DNA of 64,000 nt from Streptomyces harbinensis (lineage in GTDB: Bacteria > Actinomycetota > Actinomycetes > Streptomycetales > Streptomycetaceae). The stretch is from assembly GCF_900116145.1 (NCBI RefSeq), contig NZ_FPAB01000001.1, forward strand, positions 898,848 to 962,847, given 5' to 3'. Position numbers and translations under genes: made by a program. Each line of letters opens with the position of its first letter. Positions within the stretch are counted from its first letter, which is position 1. The notes under the pieces are model-generated. The model searched no databases. It was not told the origin of the DNA and worked only from the letters and a program-made list of their open reading frames with translations. Of this stretch, positions 8,924 through 16,899 are shown in pieces.

Positions 8924-9346
8924 TCAGCCGCGCGGCACGGCCAGCGGACCGCGGACCGCGGCACCGCCCGGCACCGGCTCCGAGGGGTCGGCGCCCAGCG
9001 CCACCACCCGGTTCTCCGCGTCCACGTGCACCACCCGGGGCCGCAGCGCGCGCGCCTCCGCGTCGTCCACCTGCGCGTACGAGATGAGGATGACCAGATC
9101 GCCCGGCTGCACCAGATGCGCCGCCGCCCCGTTGATGCCGATGACCCCGGAGCCGCGCTCGCCCTCGATCACATAGGTCTCCAGCCGGCTGCCGTTGGTG
9201 ATGTCCACGATGTGCACCAGCTCACCGGCGAGCAGATCGGCCGCCTCCATCAGCTCGGCGTCCACCGTCACCGATCCCACGTAGTGCAGGTCGGCCTGGG
9301 TCACCGTGGCGCGGTGGATCTTGGACTTGAACATCGTTCGCAACAT
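8924..9346 (-). CDS. panD: Aspartate 1-decarboxylase proenzyme
   Basis: PanD makes beta-alanine from L-aspartate for pantothenate and CoA synthesis, using a pyruvoyl cofactor formed by self-cleavage. The 140-residue protein begins [16 protein letters not shown] and has the self-processing site HYVGS with Gly24-Ser25, the canonical position. Active-site segments ETYVIEG and [14 protein letters not shown] are intact. The ATG at 9346 follows AGGAG at 7 bases. An Ala/Pro-rich tail of about 25 residues extends beyond the usual end. It is monocistronic here, convergent with the protease across a strong hairpin. Confidence 0.97.
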   Translation of the reverse strand: MLRTMFKSKIHRATVTQADLHYVGSVTVDAELMEAADLLAGELVHIVDITNGSRLETYVIEGERGSGVIGINGAAAHLVQPGDLVILISYAQVDDAEARALRPRVVHVDAENRVVALGADPSEPVPGGAAVRGPLAVPRG

Positions 9347-9602
9347 GAAGCCACTCCTGTGCCTCGGCTCCCTGCCTGCGCAATCGCAGGTCAAGGGCTG
9401 TTTTGCCACTCTACAACGCGTCGTGCGACCGGGCGGCGGTCCCCGGAATCCGCGGGGGCGGGCACGGTGTCGCCGGGACGACGGCATCCCAGCCTACGCA
9501 GTGGCCCCCGGCGGCGCCGCGGCCCCGGGGTGAGTGCCGGGTACCGCCGCCGGGCCAGGGGTGCGGGTCCGGCGGCGGTACGGGGAGGGGGTGGCTTCGG
9601 TG

Positions 9603-10508
9603 TCAGCCCTTCAGGCCGGTGTGGGCGAGGCCCTCGACGAACTGGCGCTGCATGGCGATGAAGAACACCAGCACCGGCAGCGCCGTCATCGAGGCCGCCG
9701 CCAGCTGCACGTCCCACATCGGGCCGCCGTAGGCGTCCACGAAGTGGGTGAGGGCCTGCGGCAGGGTGAAATTCTCCGGCGTGGAGAGGAAGACGATCGG
9801 CTCCAGATAGAGATTCCAGCTGTGCAGGAAGGTGAAGATGGCCACCGCCCCGAGCGCCGGCCGGGCCAGCGGCATGGCGATCCGCCAGTACAGCGCGAAC
9901 CGGCCGAGCCCGTCCAGGCGGCCCGCCTCCTCCAGTTCGTGCGGGATGGCGATGAAGAACTGCCGCATGATCAAGGTGGCCAGCACGCTCGGCGCCCCGA
10001 GGATCGGCACCAGGATCAGCGGCCAGTGGGTGTCGATCATGCCCCACTCGTTGAACATCTGGAACAACGGGACGATCGTCACCTCGCTGGGGATCAGCAG
10101 GCCCACCAGCACCACCAGGAACAGCGCGTTCTGCCCGGGGAAGCGGATGCGCGCGAAGGCGTACCCGGCCAGGGAGGAGACCGCGAGCGTCCCGAGGGTG
10201 ACCACCAGCGCGATGTACATCGAGTTGAGGTACTGCGCGGCGAACGGCTGGACCTCGAAGACCCGCTGGTAGGCGTCCAGCCGGGGACTGTCCGGCAGCA
10301 GCGACGGCGGGAAGGCGAAGATCTCGCCTGCCGGCTTCAGGGAGGACGTCACCATCCACCAGGTCGGGAAGAGGAAGGGGACGGACAACAGCGCCAGCAC
10401 CCCGTAGACGGCGAGCCTGCCCCGCGCCGAGTCGCCGCGCGGCCGGCGGCCACCGGCCGGCGTACCGCGGGGGTTGCGGGGGCGGCGGGTCGCGACCTCA
10501 CTGCTCAT
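9603..10508 (-). CDS. Carbohydrate ABC transporter permease, MalG type
   Basis: A 301-residue CUT1-type permease with six predicted membrane segments after a basic 30-residue N-terminus. The EAA cytoplasmic loop reads EEAGRLDGLGRFALYWRIAMP, where the coupling helix contacts the ATPase. The C-terminus ends near LKG, as in MalG homologues. It overlaps the upstream permease by 11 bases (10498-10508), so translation is coupled. No ATPase gene is in the locus. Streptomyces CUT1 systems usually share the MsiK ATPase, and I infer that here. It is the last gene of the LacI-controlled leftward operon. Confidence 0.94.
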   Translation of the reverse strand: MSSEVATRRPRNPRGTPAGGRRPRGDSARGRLAVYGVLALLSVPFLFPTWWMVTSSLKPAGEIFAFPPSLLPDSPRLDAYQRVFEVQPFAAQYLNSMYIALVVTLGTLAVSSLAGYAFARIRFPGQNALFLVVLVGLLIPSEVTIVPLFQMFNEWGMIDTHWPLILVPILGAPSVLATLIMRQFFIAIPHELEEAGRLDGLGRFALYWRIAMPLARPALGAVAIFTFLHSWNLYLEPIVFLSTPENFTLPQALTHFVDAYGGPMWDVQLAAASMTALPVLVFFIAMQRQFVEGLAHTGLKG

Positions 10509-11406
10509 GGAACACCCACTTCTTGCGCAACTGCCACTGCACGAACGTCAGGACGAAGACGATCGCGAACAGCAGCACCGACAGCGTCGCCCCGTATCCG
10601 AAGTGGTGGAACTGGAACGCCTGCTGGTAGAGGTAGTAGACGAGCACCGTGGTCGACGTCCCGGGCCCGCCGCTGGTCAGCACATCGATCTGCGCGAACA
10701 CCTGGAGCGAGCCGACGACGGTGATGATGGAGGTGAGCAGGATCGTCGGGCTGATCATCGGCACCGTGATGCTGCGGAAGCGCCGCCACCGCCCCGCGCC
10801 GTCCACCGTCGCGGCCTCGTACAGCTCCCGGGGGACGCCCTGGAGCGCGGCGAGGAAGAGCACCATGTTCAGGCCGACGTTCTTGAACACCTGCACCACG
10901 ATCACCGACAGCATGGCGGTGCCCTCGCCGCGCAGCCAGTTGGGCCCGGTCATGCCCACCAGGTCGAGCAGGCCGTTGACGCCGCCGTTCTCCTGGAGCA
11001 GGAACCGCCACACGATCGTCCAGGCCACCAGCGACACGACCACCGGCGAGAAGAACACCGTCCGGAAGAACGTGGTGCCGGCCAGCCGCCGGTTGAGCAT
11101 CAGCGCCAGCCAGAGCGCCAGCGACAGGTTGAACACCACCAGACCGACGGAGAACACCCCGGTGGCCGCCAGCACGCCCGGCAGCGCGGGATCGTTCAGC
11201 AGTGCGTCGTAGTTGTCAAGGCCGGTGAACTCGAAGGTGCCGGCCAGGACGTTCCACTCGTGCAGGCTGTACCAGAACACCAGGCCCAGCGGCAGCAGGA
11301 CGAACACCAGGCTGCCGATGAGCTGCGGCGCGACGAAGAGGTACCCGGCGAGCACCTCGCGGCGCCGCCCGGTCCAGAACCGGTGGCCGCCGCGCGGGGA
11401 ACTCAT
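10498..11406 (-). CDS. Carbohydrate ABC transporter permease, MalF type
   Basis: A 302-residue permease partner of the preceding MalG-type protein, with six membrane segments and the EAA loop YEAATVDGAGRWRRFRSITVP. The start is the ATG at 11406 (MSSPRGGHRFW), which overlaps the binding-protein stop as ATGA. An upstream in-frame extension is arginine-rich antisense-like sequence and is rejected. With the MalG-type partner it should form the heterodimeric channel of a sugar importer. Confidence 0.94.
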   Translation of the reverse strand: MSSPRGGHRFWTGRRREVLAGYLFVAPQLIGSLVFVLLPLGLVFWYSLHEWNVLAGTFEFTGLDNYDALLNDPALPGVLAATGVFSVGLVVFNLSLALWLALMLNRRLAGTTFFRTVFFSPVVVSLVAWTIVWRFLLQENGGVNGLLDLVGMTGPNWLRGEGTAMLSVIVVQVFKNVGLNMVLFLAALQGVPRELYEAATVDGAGRWRRFRSITVPMISPTILLTSIITVVGSLQVFAQIDVLTSGGPGTSTTVLVYYLYQQAFQFHHFGYGATLSVLLFAIVFVLTFVQWQLRKKWVFHEQ

Positions 11407-12686
11407 CGGTCCAGCAGGGGCTGTACGGCCCCGCACACGTCCCCGAGCACCGCGGGCACGTCCGCGTCCGGCCGCCACAGCGCGTCGAGCTGGGCGCGCA
11501 CGGTCTGCGCGATCTGCTCCTGCCCCAGGTGGCTGGGCTTGACCACGCCACTGACGGTGCCGGCCACGACGGTCTCCCGCAACTGCTCCTCGGTCAGCAG
11601 CGGGTTGCTGCTCGCCAGCGTCTCGGCGGTCAGCTGGGAGGCGCGCGGCGGCGGGAAGTACTGGGCGAGTTCGGCGGAGTTCTCCGGGGCGGTGAAGTGC
11701 GCCAGGAAGTCGGCGGCGATGTCCGGGTGGTCGCCGACCCGCAGCACGCCGAGGCCGGCCTGCCCGATCACCGCGTACTCACCGGCCGGTCCGGCGGGCA
11801 GCGGCAGCAGGTCCCAGGCGAAACCGGCCTCTTCGAGCAGCGAGGCGCGGGATATCTGGGTGACGGTGTAGGCGGCCTCCCCGGCGAAGAAGTCGGCGCT
11901 GGTGCCGGGGCCGGGCAGCGCGCCGTGCTCGAAGACCGCCTCGTGCAGGAAGCCCATCGCCTCGACCATCTCGGGCCGGTCGAAGCCGCACACGGAGGAC
12001 TCGTCCCAGGCGCGGGCGTCCCAGCCGGTCCACAGGGTGGCGAGGTAGTCCCAGCCGGTGTAGTCGAAGTCGCGGATCACCATGCCCGAGGCGCCGGTCT
12101 CCCCGGCCACGGTGGACGCGGCGGAGATCACCTCCTCCCAGGTCCACTCCCCCGCGCCGCGCATCTCCGCCGGGGTGGGGACCCCGGCCTCGGCGAGCAG
12201 ATCGAGGTTGGCGAAGACCGCGAACGGCGAGGTGGAGAACGGATAGGCGAAGAGCCGGCCGTCCTCGCTCCACAGTTCGGTGGTGGCGGGCAGCAGATCG
12301 TCGAACGCGTACCCCTCGGTCTCCGTCAGCACCTCGTCCAGCGGCACCAGCGCCCCGGAGGAGACGAAGTCGGGGGCCGAGCTCTCGAAGATCCACGCCA
12401 GGTCGGGGGCGTTGCCGCCGGCGATCTGGGTGGTCAGCGCGGTGGTGTAGCCGTCGAACGGCAGCGGGTCGAAGGTGATCTTCTCGACCCGGGGGTGCTC
12501 GGCGATGTAGGCGTCGGCGATCTCGTCGAACAGCGCCAGATGGGCGTCGTTGGCGGTCCACACGGCGACCCGCAGCGACACCGGCCCGTCCGGGTCACCG
12601 CCGCTGCCGGAGCCGCCGCAGGCGGTGAGGGTGAGCAGACCGGCCAGGGTGGCGGCTGCCAGGGGTGTGCTCATGGATGGCCTCAT
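11403..12686 (-). CDS. Sugar ABC transporter substrate-binding lipoprotein
   Basis: A 427-residue extracellular solute-binding protein of the family 1 (CUT1) type. The signal peptide ends in lipobox LTLTAC with Cys23 lipidated, followed by a Gly/Ser linker. Typical segments are LRVAVWTANDAHLALFDEI at the mature N-terminus, GGNAPDLAWIF and LLPLPAGPAGEY. The ATG at 12686 has AAGGAG 7 bases upstream. It is translationally coupled to the MalF-type gene. The ligand is unknown. Neighbouring catabolic genes suggest an oligosaccharide or sugar acid released by the exported beta-propeller hydrolase. Confidence 0.93.
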   Translation of the reverse strand: MRPSMSTPLAAATLAGLLTLTACGGSGSGGDPDGPVSLRVAVWTANDAHLALFDEIADAYIAEHPRVEKITFDPLPFDGYTTALTTQIAGGNAPDLAWIFESSAPDFVSSGALVPLDEVLTETEGYAFDDLLPATTELWSEDGRLFAYPFSTSPFAVFANLDLLAEAGVPTPAEMRGAGEWTWEEVISAASTVAGETGASGMVIRDFDYTGWDYLATLWTGWDARAWDESSVCGFDRPEMVEAMGFLHEAVFEHGALPGPGTSADFFAGEAAYTVTQISRASLLEEAGFAWDLLPLPAGPAGEYAVIGQAGLGVLRVGDHPDIAADFLAHFTAPENSAELAQYFPPPRASQLTAETLASSNPLLTEEQLRETVVAGTVSGVVKPSHLGQEQIAQTVRAQLDALWRPDADVPAVLGDVCGAVQPLLDR

Positions 12687-12763
12687 TGCGCATCTCCTTG
12701 AGTGGTGCCGGGGGTTCGTGAGGTCGGGGGCCGGCGCTCGGGGTGGGGCGGTGTCGGCGCCGG

Positions 12764-14368
12764 TCAGTAACCCGCGATGTCGGGCCAGCGCAGTTCGACG
12801 CCCTGGGCGGTCAGCCGGTCCTGGAAGGAGGCGAGCTGCCGCGGGTCGTTGCGGACGGCGCGGGGGGTGGTGGACTGCTGGAGGCAGTGGGCGGCCAGGG
12901 TTCCGGCGGCCTCACCGATGTTCCATTCGACCGGGTGCAGGCGGTAGCAGCCGTTGGTGATGTGGGTGGTGCCGATGTTCTTCCCGGCCGGCAGCAGGTT
13001 CTCCATACGGACCGGGATGAGGGCGCCGAGGGGGATACGGAACGGGCTGGCGGCGACGTCGATGTAGTTGTCGCCGCCGGTCGAGGGGTGCAGATCGATG
13101 CGGTACATGCCGACGCCGACGGTGTCCTCGTACGGGACGGCGCCCCGGTCGCCGCGCACCGCCACCGACAGGTCCTGTTCCACGACGGTGTACTCGGCGG
13201 CGATCCGCCGCGACTCGCGGTAGTACGGCGCCTGGGCCAGGCCGTCGGCCGAGCCGGTGATGTCGCCGCGCAGCCGCAGTCCGGGGAAGCCGGTGCCGCC
13301 GTCGGGGCGCGGTGCCTCGGTCTGCAGCCAGTAAAGGACGCTGTACGACAGCCCGCGGGCGGCGGCCAGATGGTGTGCCGCGTCGGGGACGTCGATGACC
13401 GGGGCCAGGAAGTAGTCGATCATCGGCCAGTTGACCAGGCAGATGTCGCTGGCGTAGGCGCCGGGTACGAAGTTGCGGCGGGCGGCGATACGGCGGAAGG
13501 TCCAGAGGTTGGAGTCGCCGCCGGACAGCCGCTGGTCGGCGACGACCGCGTCCGGGTCGTCGTCCGGGTTGGGGGTGAAGCTGCGGGTTCCGGTTTCGAG
13601 GGTGCGGGGGTTGGGCGTGGTCCAGCCGAGCAGGTTGCCGCCCCAGAAGTCGGTGCGGAACTCCCGCCAGAACCCGTAGTCGGCGGGCCGGTCGATGGTG
13701 TGGTCGCCGTCCACGTGGTCGACGGCGAAGCAGACCGAGACCGCCTGCATGTTCATCGGCTGGGCCTCGGCCGGGGCGCTGGGCTCACCGGTGACCTCCC
13801 GCGACTCGAAGCCGGTGACGTACTCGGTGCCGGTCAGCGGCAGCAGTTCGCCGCTCTCGGTGGCGTCGATGACGTACCGGCCGGTGACGGTGATCTCCTC
13901 GCCGCTGTCCCGGTGGGCGAGCCGGACGGCGCTCACCCGGTCGCCGTCGGTCTCCGCGCCGACCGGCCGGTAGGGCTGGAGCACCCGGAGCCGGCCGCTG
14001 CCGCGGTGGGGGGCGAGCATCTCCTCGATGACGGCGACCGCGACCCGGGGTTCGTGGCAGAGCCGGCTGACGTGCCCGGCCCCCGGGTTGAGGTCCCGGC
14101 GGGCCCGGGCGCGCGGCGTCAGCGGGTAGTTGCGGCGGTAGTAGGCGCGGATGCCGTCGCGCAGTTCGCGGTAGGAGGCGGTGACGCCGAACTGCTCGAC
14201 CCAGGAGTGCTCGTCCGGCGGCACCGCCTGACTGGTGAGCTGGCCGCCGAGCCAGTCGTACTCCTCGGACAGGATGACCCGCCGGCCGGCGCGCAGCGCG
14301 GCGAGGGCGGCGGCGACGCCGCCGAGGCCGCCGCCGACGATCACGAGGTCGGTGTCCAGTTCCGTCAT
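12764..14368 (-). CDS. FAD-dependent oxidoreductase (PF12831-like)
   Basis: A 534-residue flavoprotein. The N-terminal dinucleotide-binding motif is VIVGGGLGGVAAA (Gly12-Gly17), followed by EYDWLGGQLTSQ. A late FAD-contact segment reads PAGKNIGTTHITNGCYRLHP near residue 480. The whole-length pattern matches the FAD_oxidored (PF12831) group, often found beside glycosidases and sugar transporters, whose substrates are mostly unknown. There is no export signal, so it should be cytoplasmic and act on an imported compound. It lies 77 bases upstream of the binding protein and 72 bases downstream of lacI, within the same operon. It may oxidise a sugar hydroxyl or a cyclitol, but that is only inference. 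Confidence 0.82.
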   Translation of the reverse strand: MTELDTDLVIVGGGLGGVAAALAALRAGRRVILSEEYDWLGGQLTSQAVPPDEHSWVEQFGVTASYRELRDGIRAYYRRNYPLTPRARARRDLNPGAGHVSRLCHEPRVAVAVIEEMLAPHRGSGRLRVLQPYRPVGAETDGDRVSAVRLAHRDSGEEITVTGRYVIDATESGELLPLTGTEYVTGFESREVTGEPSAPAEAQPMNMQAVSVCFAVDHVDGDHTIDRPADYGFWREFRTDFWGGNLLGWTTPNPRTLETGTRSFTPNPDDDPDAVVADQRLSGGDSNLWTFRRIAARRNFVPGAYASDICLVNWPMIDYFLAPVIDVPDAAHHLAAARGLSYSVLYWLQTEAPRPDGGTGFPGLRLRGDITGSADGLAQAPYYRESRRIAAEYTVVEQDLSVAVRGDRGAVPYEDTVGVGMYRIDLHPSTGGDNYIDVAASPFRIPLGALIPVRMENLLPAGKNIGTTHITNGCYRLHPVEWNIGEAAGTLAAHCLQQSTTPRAVRNDPRQLASFQDRLTAQGVELRWPDIAGY

Positions 14369-14440
14369 GGTGCGCCTCTCATCGGGTGGAACTTACGAGC
14401 GGGTGCGGGGTTCGGGGTTCGCGGTGGCGACGGGTGCGGG

Positions 14441-15472
14441 TCAGCCGGGTGGCGGCGCGAGGCTGGCGCCCCGGTGGCCGTCGCAGGCCAGCAGGCGCTG
14501 CGCGGTGGTGCTCTCCTCCGCCAGGAGGGCGCTGAGCACCTCCACGGCCTGCCGCCCCATCTCCCGGCGGGGGATGCGGAAGCCGGTGAAGTCGATGTCG
14601 GCGGTGGCCGGCCGGGTCGGGTCGCCCAGCGCCACGACGGAGATTCCGGCCGGTACGGGGTGACCGAGTGCGGCCAGCCGGTCGGCGAGCGGCTGGCAGT
14701 CGGCGGGTTCCTCGACGAACAGGGCCGTCACCCCGTCCGCCAGCAGCTCCGGCAGCCGGGCGATCAGCTCCTGGGTCTCGCCGGCCAGCACCGTCCCCGT
14801 GGCGCCGGTCCGGGCGAGCGCGGCGGTGAACCCGTCCCGCCGGTCGGCGCGCGACTCGGCGCGGCTGCCGCTGCCCAGATAGGCCAGCCGGCGGTGCCCC
14901 AGCTCCCGGGCCCCGGCCACCAGAGCGGCGACCGCGCCGGGGTAGTCGGCGCCCACGTACGGCACCGGTCCGCCGGCGTCGTCGCGGCGGCCGACCGAGA
15001 CGAAGGGATAGTCCTCCGCCACCAGCCGGGCCAGTTCGCCCGCGTCGGTCTCCCGGCCGAGCAGGATGCAGCCGTCGGCGAGCCGGAAGCGGTTGCCATC
15101 GTCGAAGATGCGCCGTCGTCCCGCCACGACCGGGGCGCTGGTCAGCAACAGCAGGTCGCAGCCGAGCCGTTCGGCGCTCTCCTCGATGCCGGCCAGGAAG
15201 GGCTGGTAGAAGTCCCGGGTGCCGCTGGGGAAGACCGCCTCGTAGGTGAAGACGCCGATGATCCGGTTGCGCCGGGCGACCATGCGCCGGGCCACCGGGT
15301 CGGCCACGTAGCCGGTCTCGGCGATGGCCTCCAGCACGCGTTCCCTGGTCTCCGGGGCGATGCGGGTCCCGGCGTCGAGCCGGTTGTTCAGCACCAGGGA
15401 GACCGTGGTCTGGCTGACGCCGCTGATCCGGGCGATGTCCTGCTGGGTGACCCGGCGGCGGTGTCCCGTCAC
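14441..15472 (-). CDS. LacI-family transcriptional regulator
   Basis: A 343-residue LacI-family repressor. The N-terminal helix-turn-helix and hinge read VTQQDIARISGVSQTTVSLV, followed by LNNRLDAGTRIAPETRERV. The C-terminal periplasmic-binding-like effector domain contains GCDLLLLTS, YVGADYPGAV and LGHRRLAYLG. The start is GTG at 15472. It is the first gene of the leftward operon and probably represses both itself and the divergent hydrolase through the two palindromes at 15558 and 15620. The effector is likely a sugar taken up by the adjacent transporter. Confidence 0.92.
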   Translation of the reverse strand: MTGHRRRVTQQDIARISGVSQTTVSLVLNNRLDAGTRIAPETRERVLEAIAETGYVADPVARRMVARRNRIIGVFTYEAVFPSGTRDFYQPFLAGIEESAERLGCDLLLLTSAPVVAGRRRIFDDGNRFRLADGCILLGRETDAGELARLVAEDYPFVSVGRRDDAGGPVPYVGADYPGAVAALVAGARELGHRRLAYLGSGSRAESRADRRDGFTAALARTGATGTVLAGETQELIARLPELLADGVTALFVEEPADCQPLADRLAALGHPVPAGISVVALGDPTRPATADIDFTGFRIPRREMGRQAVEVLSALLAEESTTAQRLLACDGHRGASLAPPPG

Positions 15473-15557
15473 GGCCCTGTCCTCTCGACGTTTCTCGCGG
15501 GCCCATCCGCGGCCCTTCGCCCGGCACGCACGCCCGATCGAGCCGATCTCTCATCGG

Positions 15558-15571
15558 CTAATACGTATTAG
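15558..15571. promoter_or_regulatory. LacI-type operator O1
   Basis: CTAATACGTATTAG, a perfect 14-bp palindrome with central CG, as expected for LacI-family operators. It is AT-rich against very GC-rich surroundings. It lies 86 bases upstream of the lacI start. Confidence 0.82.
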
Positions 15572-15619
15572 TGGGCGTTGCGTTCCGCCATGCTGCATTC
15601 CCGGCCGAGGGCCGTCAAG

Positions 15620-15639
15620 GTGCTAATTCGTATTAGCAC
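15620..15639. promoter_or_regulatory. LacI-type operator O2
   Basis: GTGCTAATTCGTATTAGCAC, a 20-bp palindrome with one mismatched pair, sharing the CTAATNCGTATTAG core with O1. Its centre is 65 bases from that of O1, close to six helical turns. A looped or cooperative repressor complex could control both divergent transcripts. Confidence 0.82.
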
Positions 15640-15828
15640 TTGACGCTGCCCCGCGCCGCCCCGAAGCTGGGCTGCCATCGGCTCCCCGCAGCGGAGCACC
15701 GAGCACCACCAGTGTCCGGCCACGCCACCGCCGCGCGGCGGGCCGCCCTCCCCACCCCGGGCGGCCCGCTGCCGCACGACCCGGCGCCATCACTTTCTGT
15801 CAGCATTCAGTCCCACTCTGGAGTCGCC
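15640..15828. other. Leader between operator O2 and the hydrolase gene
   Basis: This is the rest of the 356-base divergent intergenic region (15473-15828). It probably holds the hydrolase 5' leader; TGGAG just before 15829 is the ribosome site. The open frame running through it has no signal peptide of its own and is not needed. I see no further conserved element. Confidence 0.5.
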
Positions 15829-16842
15829 ATGACGGACGACGCGCATCCCTCCCCCACCACCGCCCTGAGCCGCCGCCGGCTGCTGCGCGGCGCCGCGGCG
15901 CTCGGCACCGCGACCGCGGCCGGCGGAGCGCTCTCCCTCGCCGGGGCCCCGGCCGCCCACGCCGCGGTGCCCGGCTTCCCCACCTTCAGCTACTACGGCC
16001 AGGTGTTCGACAAAAGCCGGCTGCGCTACAACCCGACCAACGAGCTGATCTTCCCCTCCGTCCGCCACGTCGCCGGGCGGATCGCCAACCCGCTGGGCCG
16101 CTGGTACATGTACTACGCCCCGCACGACAACCCCGGCGGGATCTGCCTGGCCTACGCCGACACCATCACCGGCCCCTGGCGGGAGTACCCGAACAACCCG
16201 GTCATCCCGCGCACCTGGGCGAGTTTCGACGTCTCGCACGTCTCCAGCCCGGACGCCTTCTACAATCCGGCCGACCGGAAGATCTATCTGTTCTTCCACG
16301 GCGAGAACCACACGACCCGGGTGGCGAGTTCGTCCGACGGGCGCACCTTCCAGTACCACAACCGGGTGGTGGGCACCTATATGCTGCCGGGCGTCAGCGA
16401 GACGTCCTATGCCCGGGTCTTCCCGCACCCCACGAAGGCGGGCATGTACATCATGCTCTTCATGGGCAACCACGGCGGCACCCGCAAGATCTACATCGGC
16501 TGGTCCCATGCGCTGACCTCCGGCTGGCAGGTCAAGCCGGACCCGCTGATCTCACCGCGGGCGGGCGAGGGCGGCCAGCTCTCCGGGGCGCACTACTGGT
16601 CGCGCAACGGCGGCGGGCACGTGGTGTACCACTCCGGCGCCGGGAACATCCATGTCGCCCGGGTCGGCACCGGGTTCGACCGCGAGGACCATCTCGGCGT
16701 GCTGTACGACTCCCGGTCCGGCGCCCCGGACAACGGGCGGGCCGCCGCGCCGTCCTTCGTCGAGGTGGACGGGCGGCTGCACATGTTCTACGAGGCCGGG
16801 CAGCGCGGCTCCACGAACATCGCCCTGGCCCGCGCGAACTGA
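15829..16842 (+). CDS. Tat-exported five-bladed beta-propeller glycosidase-like protein
   Basis: A 337-residue secreted protein. A Tat signal SRRRLLRGAAALG (residues 14-26) leads to a probable cleavage after AHA45. The mature part has repeated propeller-type blades such as GRWYMYYAPHDNPGGICLAYA, with TGPWREYPNNPVI, VSSPDAFYNPADRKIYLFFHG and PSFVEVDGRLHMFYE. These are typical of GH43/GH32/GH130-like folds. Conserved acidic residues (FDVSHVSSPD, SFVEVDG) could be catalytic, but the family cannot be fixed by eye. It is divergent from lacI and probably controlled by the same operators. It may release the ligand imported by the adjacent ABC system. It could also be a non-catalytic sugar-binding propeller. 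Confidence 0.8.
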   Translation: MTDDAHPSPTTALSRRRLLRGAAALGTATAAGGALSLAGAPAAHAAVPGFPTFSYYGQVFDKSRLRYNPTNELIFPSVRHVAGRIANPLGRWYMYYAPHDNPGGICLAYADTITGPWREYPNNPVIPRTWASFDVSHVSSPDAFYNPADRKIYLFFHGENHTTRVASSSDGRTFQYHNRVVGTYMLPGVSETSYARVFPHPTKAGMYIMLFMGNHGGTRKIYIGWSHALTSGWQVKPDPLISPRAGEGGQLSGAHYWSRNGGGHVVYHSGAGNIHVARVGTGFDREDHLGVLYDSRSGAPDNGRAAAPSFVEVDGRLHMFYEAGQRGSTNIALARAN

Positions 16843-16848
16843 CCCGCC

Positions 16849-16883
16849 GGGTGCCGCCGGCCGCGCCCCGGCCGGTGGCACCC
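16849..16883. terminator. Terminator between hydrolase and thioesterase
   Basis: A 14-bp stem (16849-16862 with 16870-16883) with one mismatch and a 7-base C-rich loop lies between two convergent stops, so it can serve both genes. Confidence 0.75.
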
Positions 16884-16899
16884 CGGGCCCGGGCAGCGG

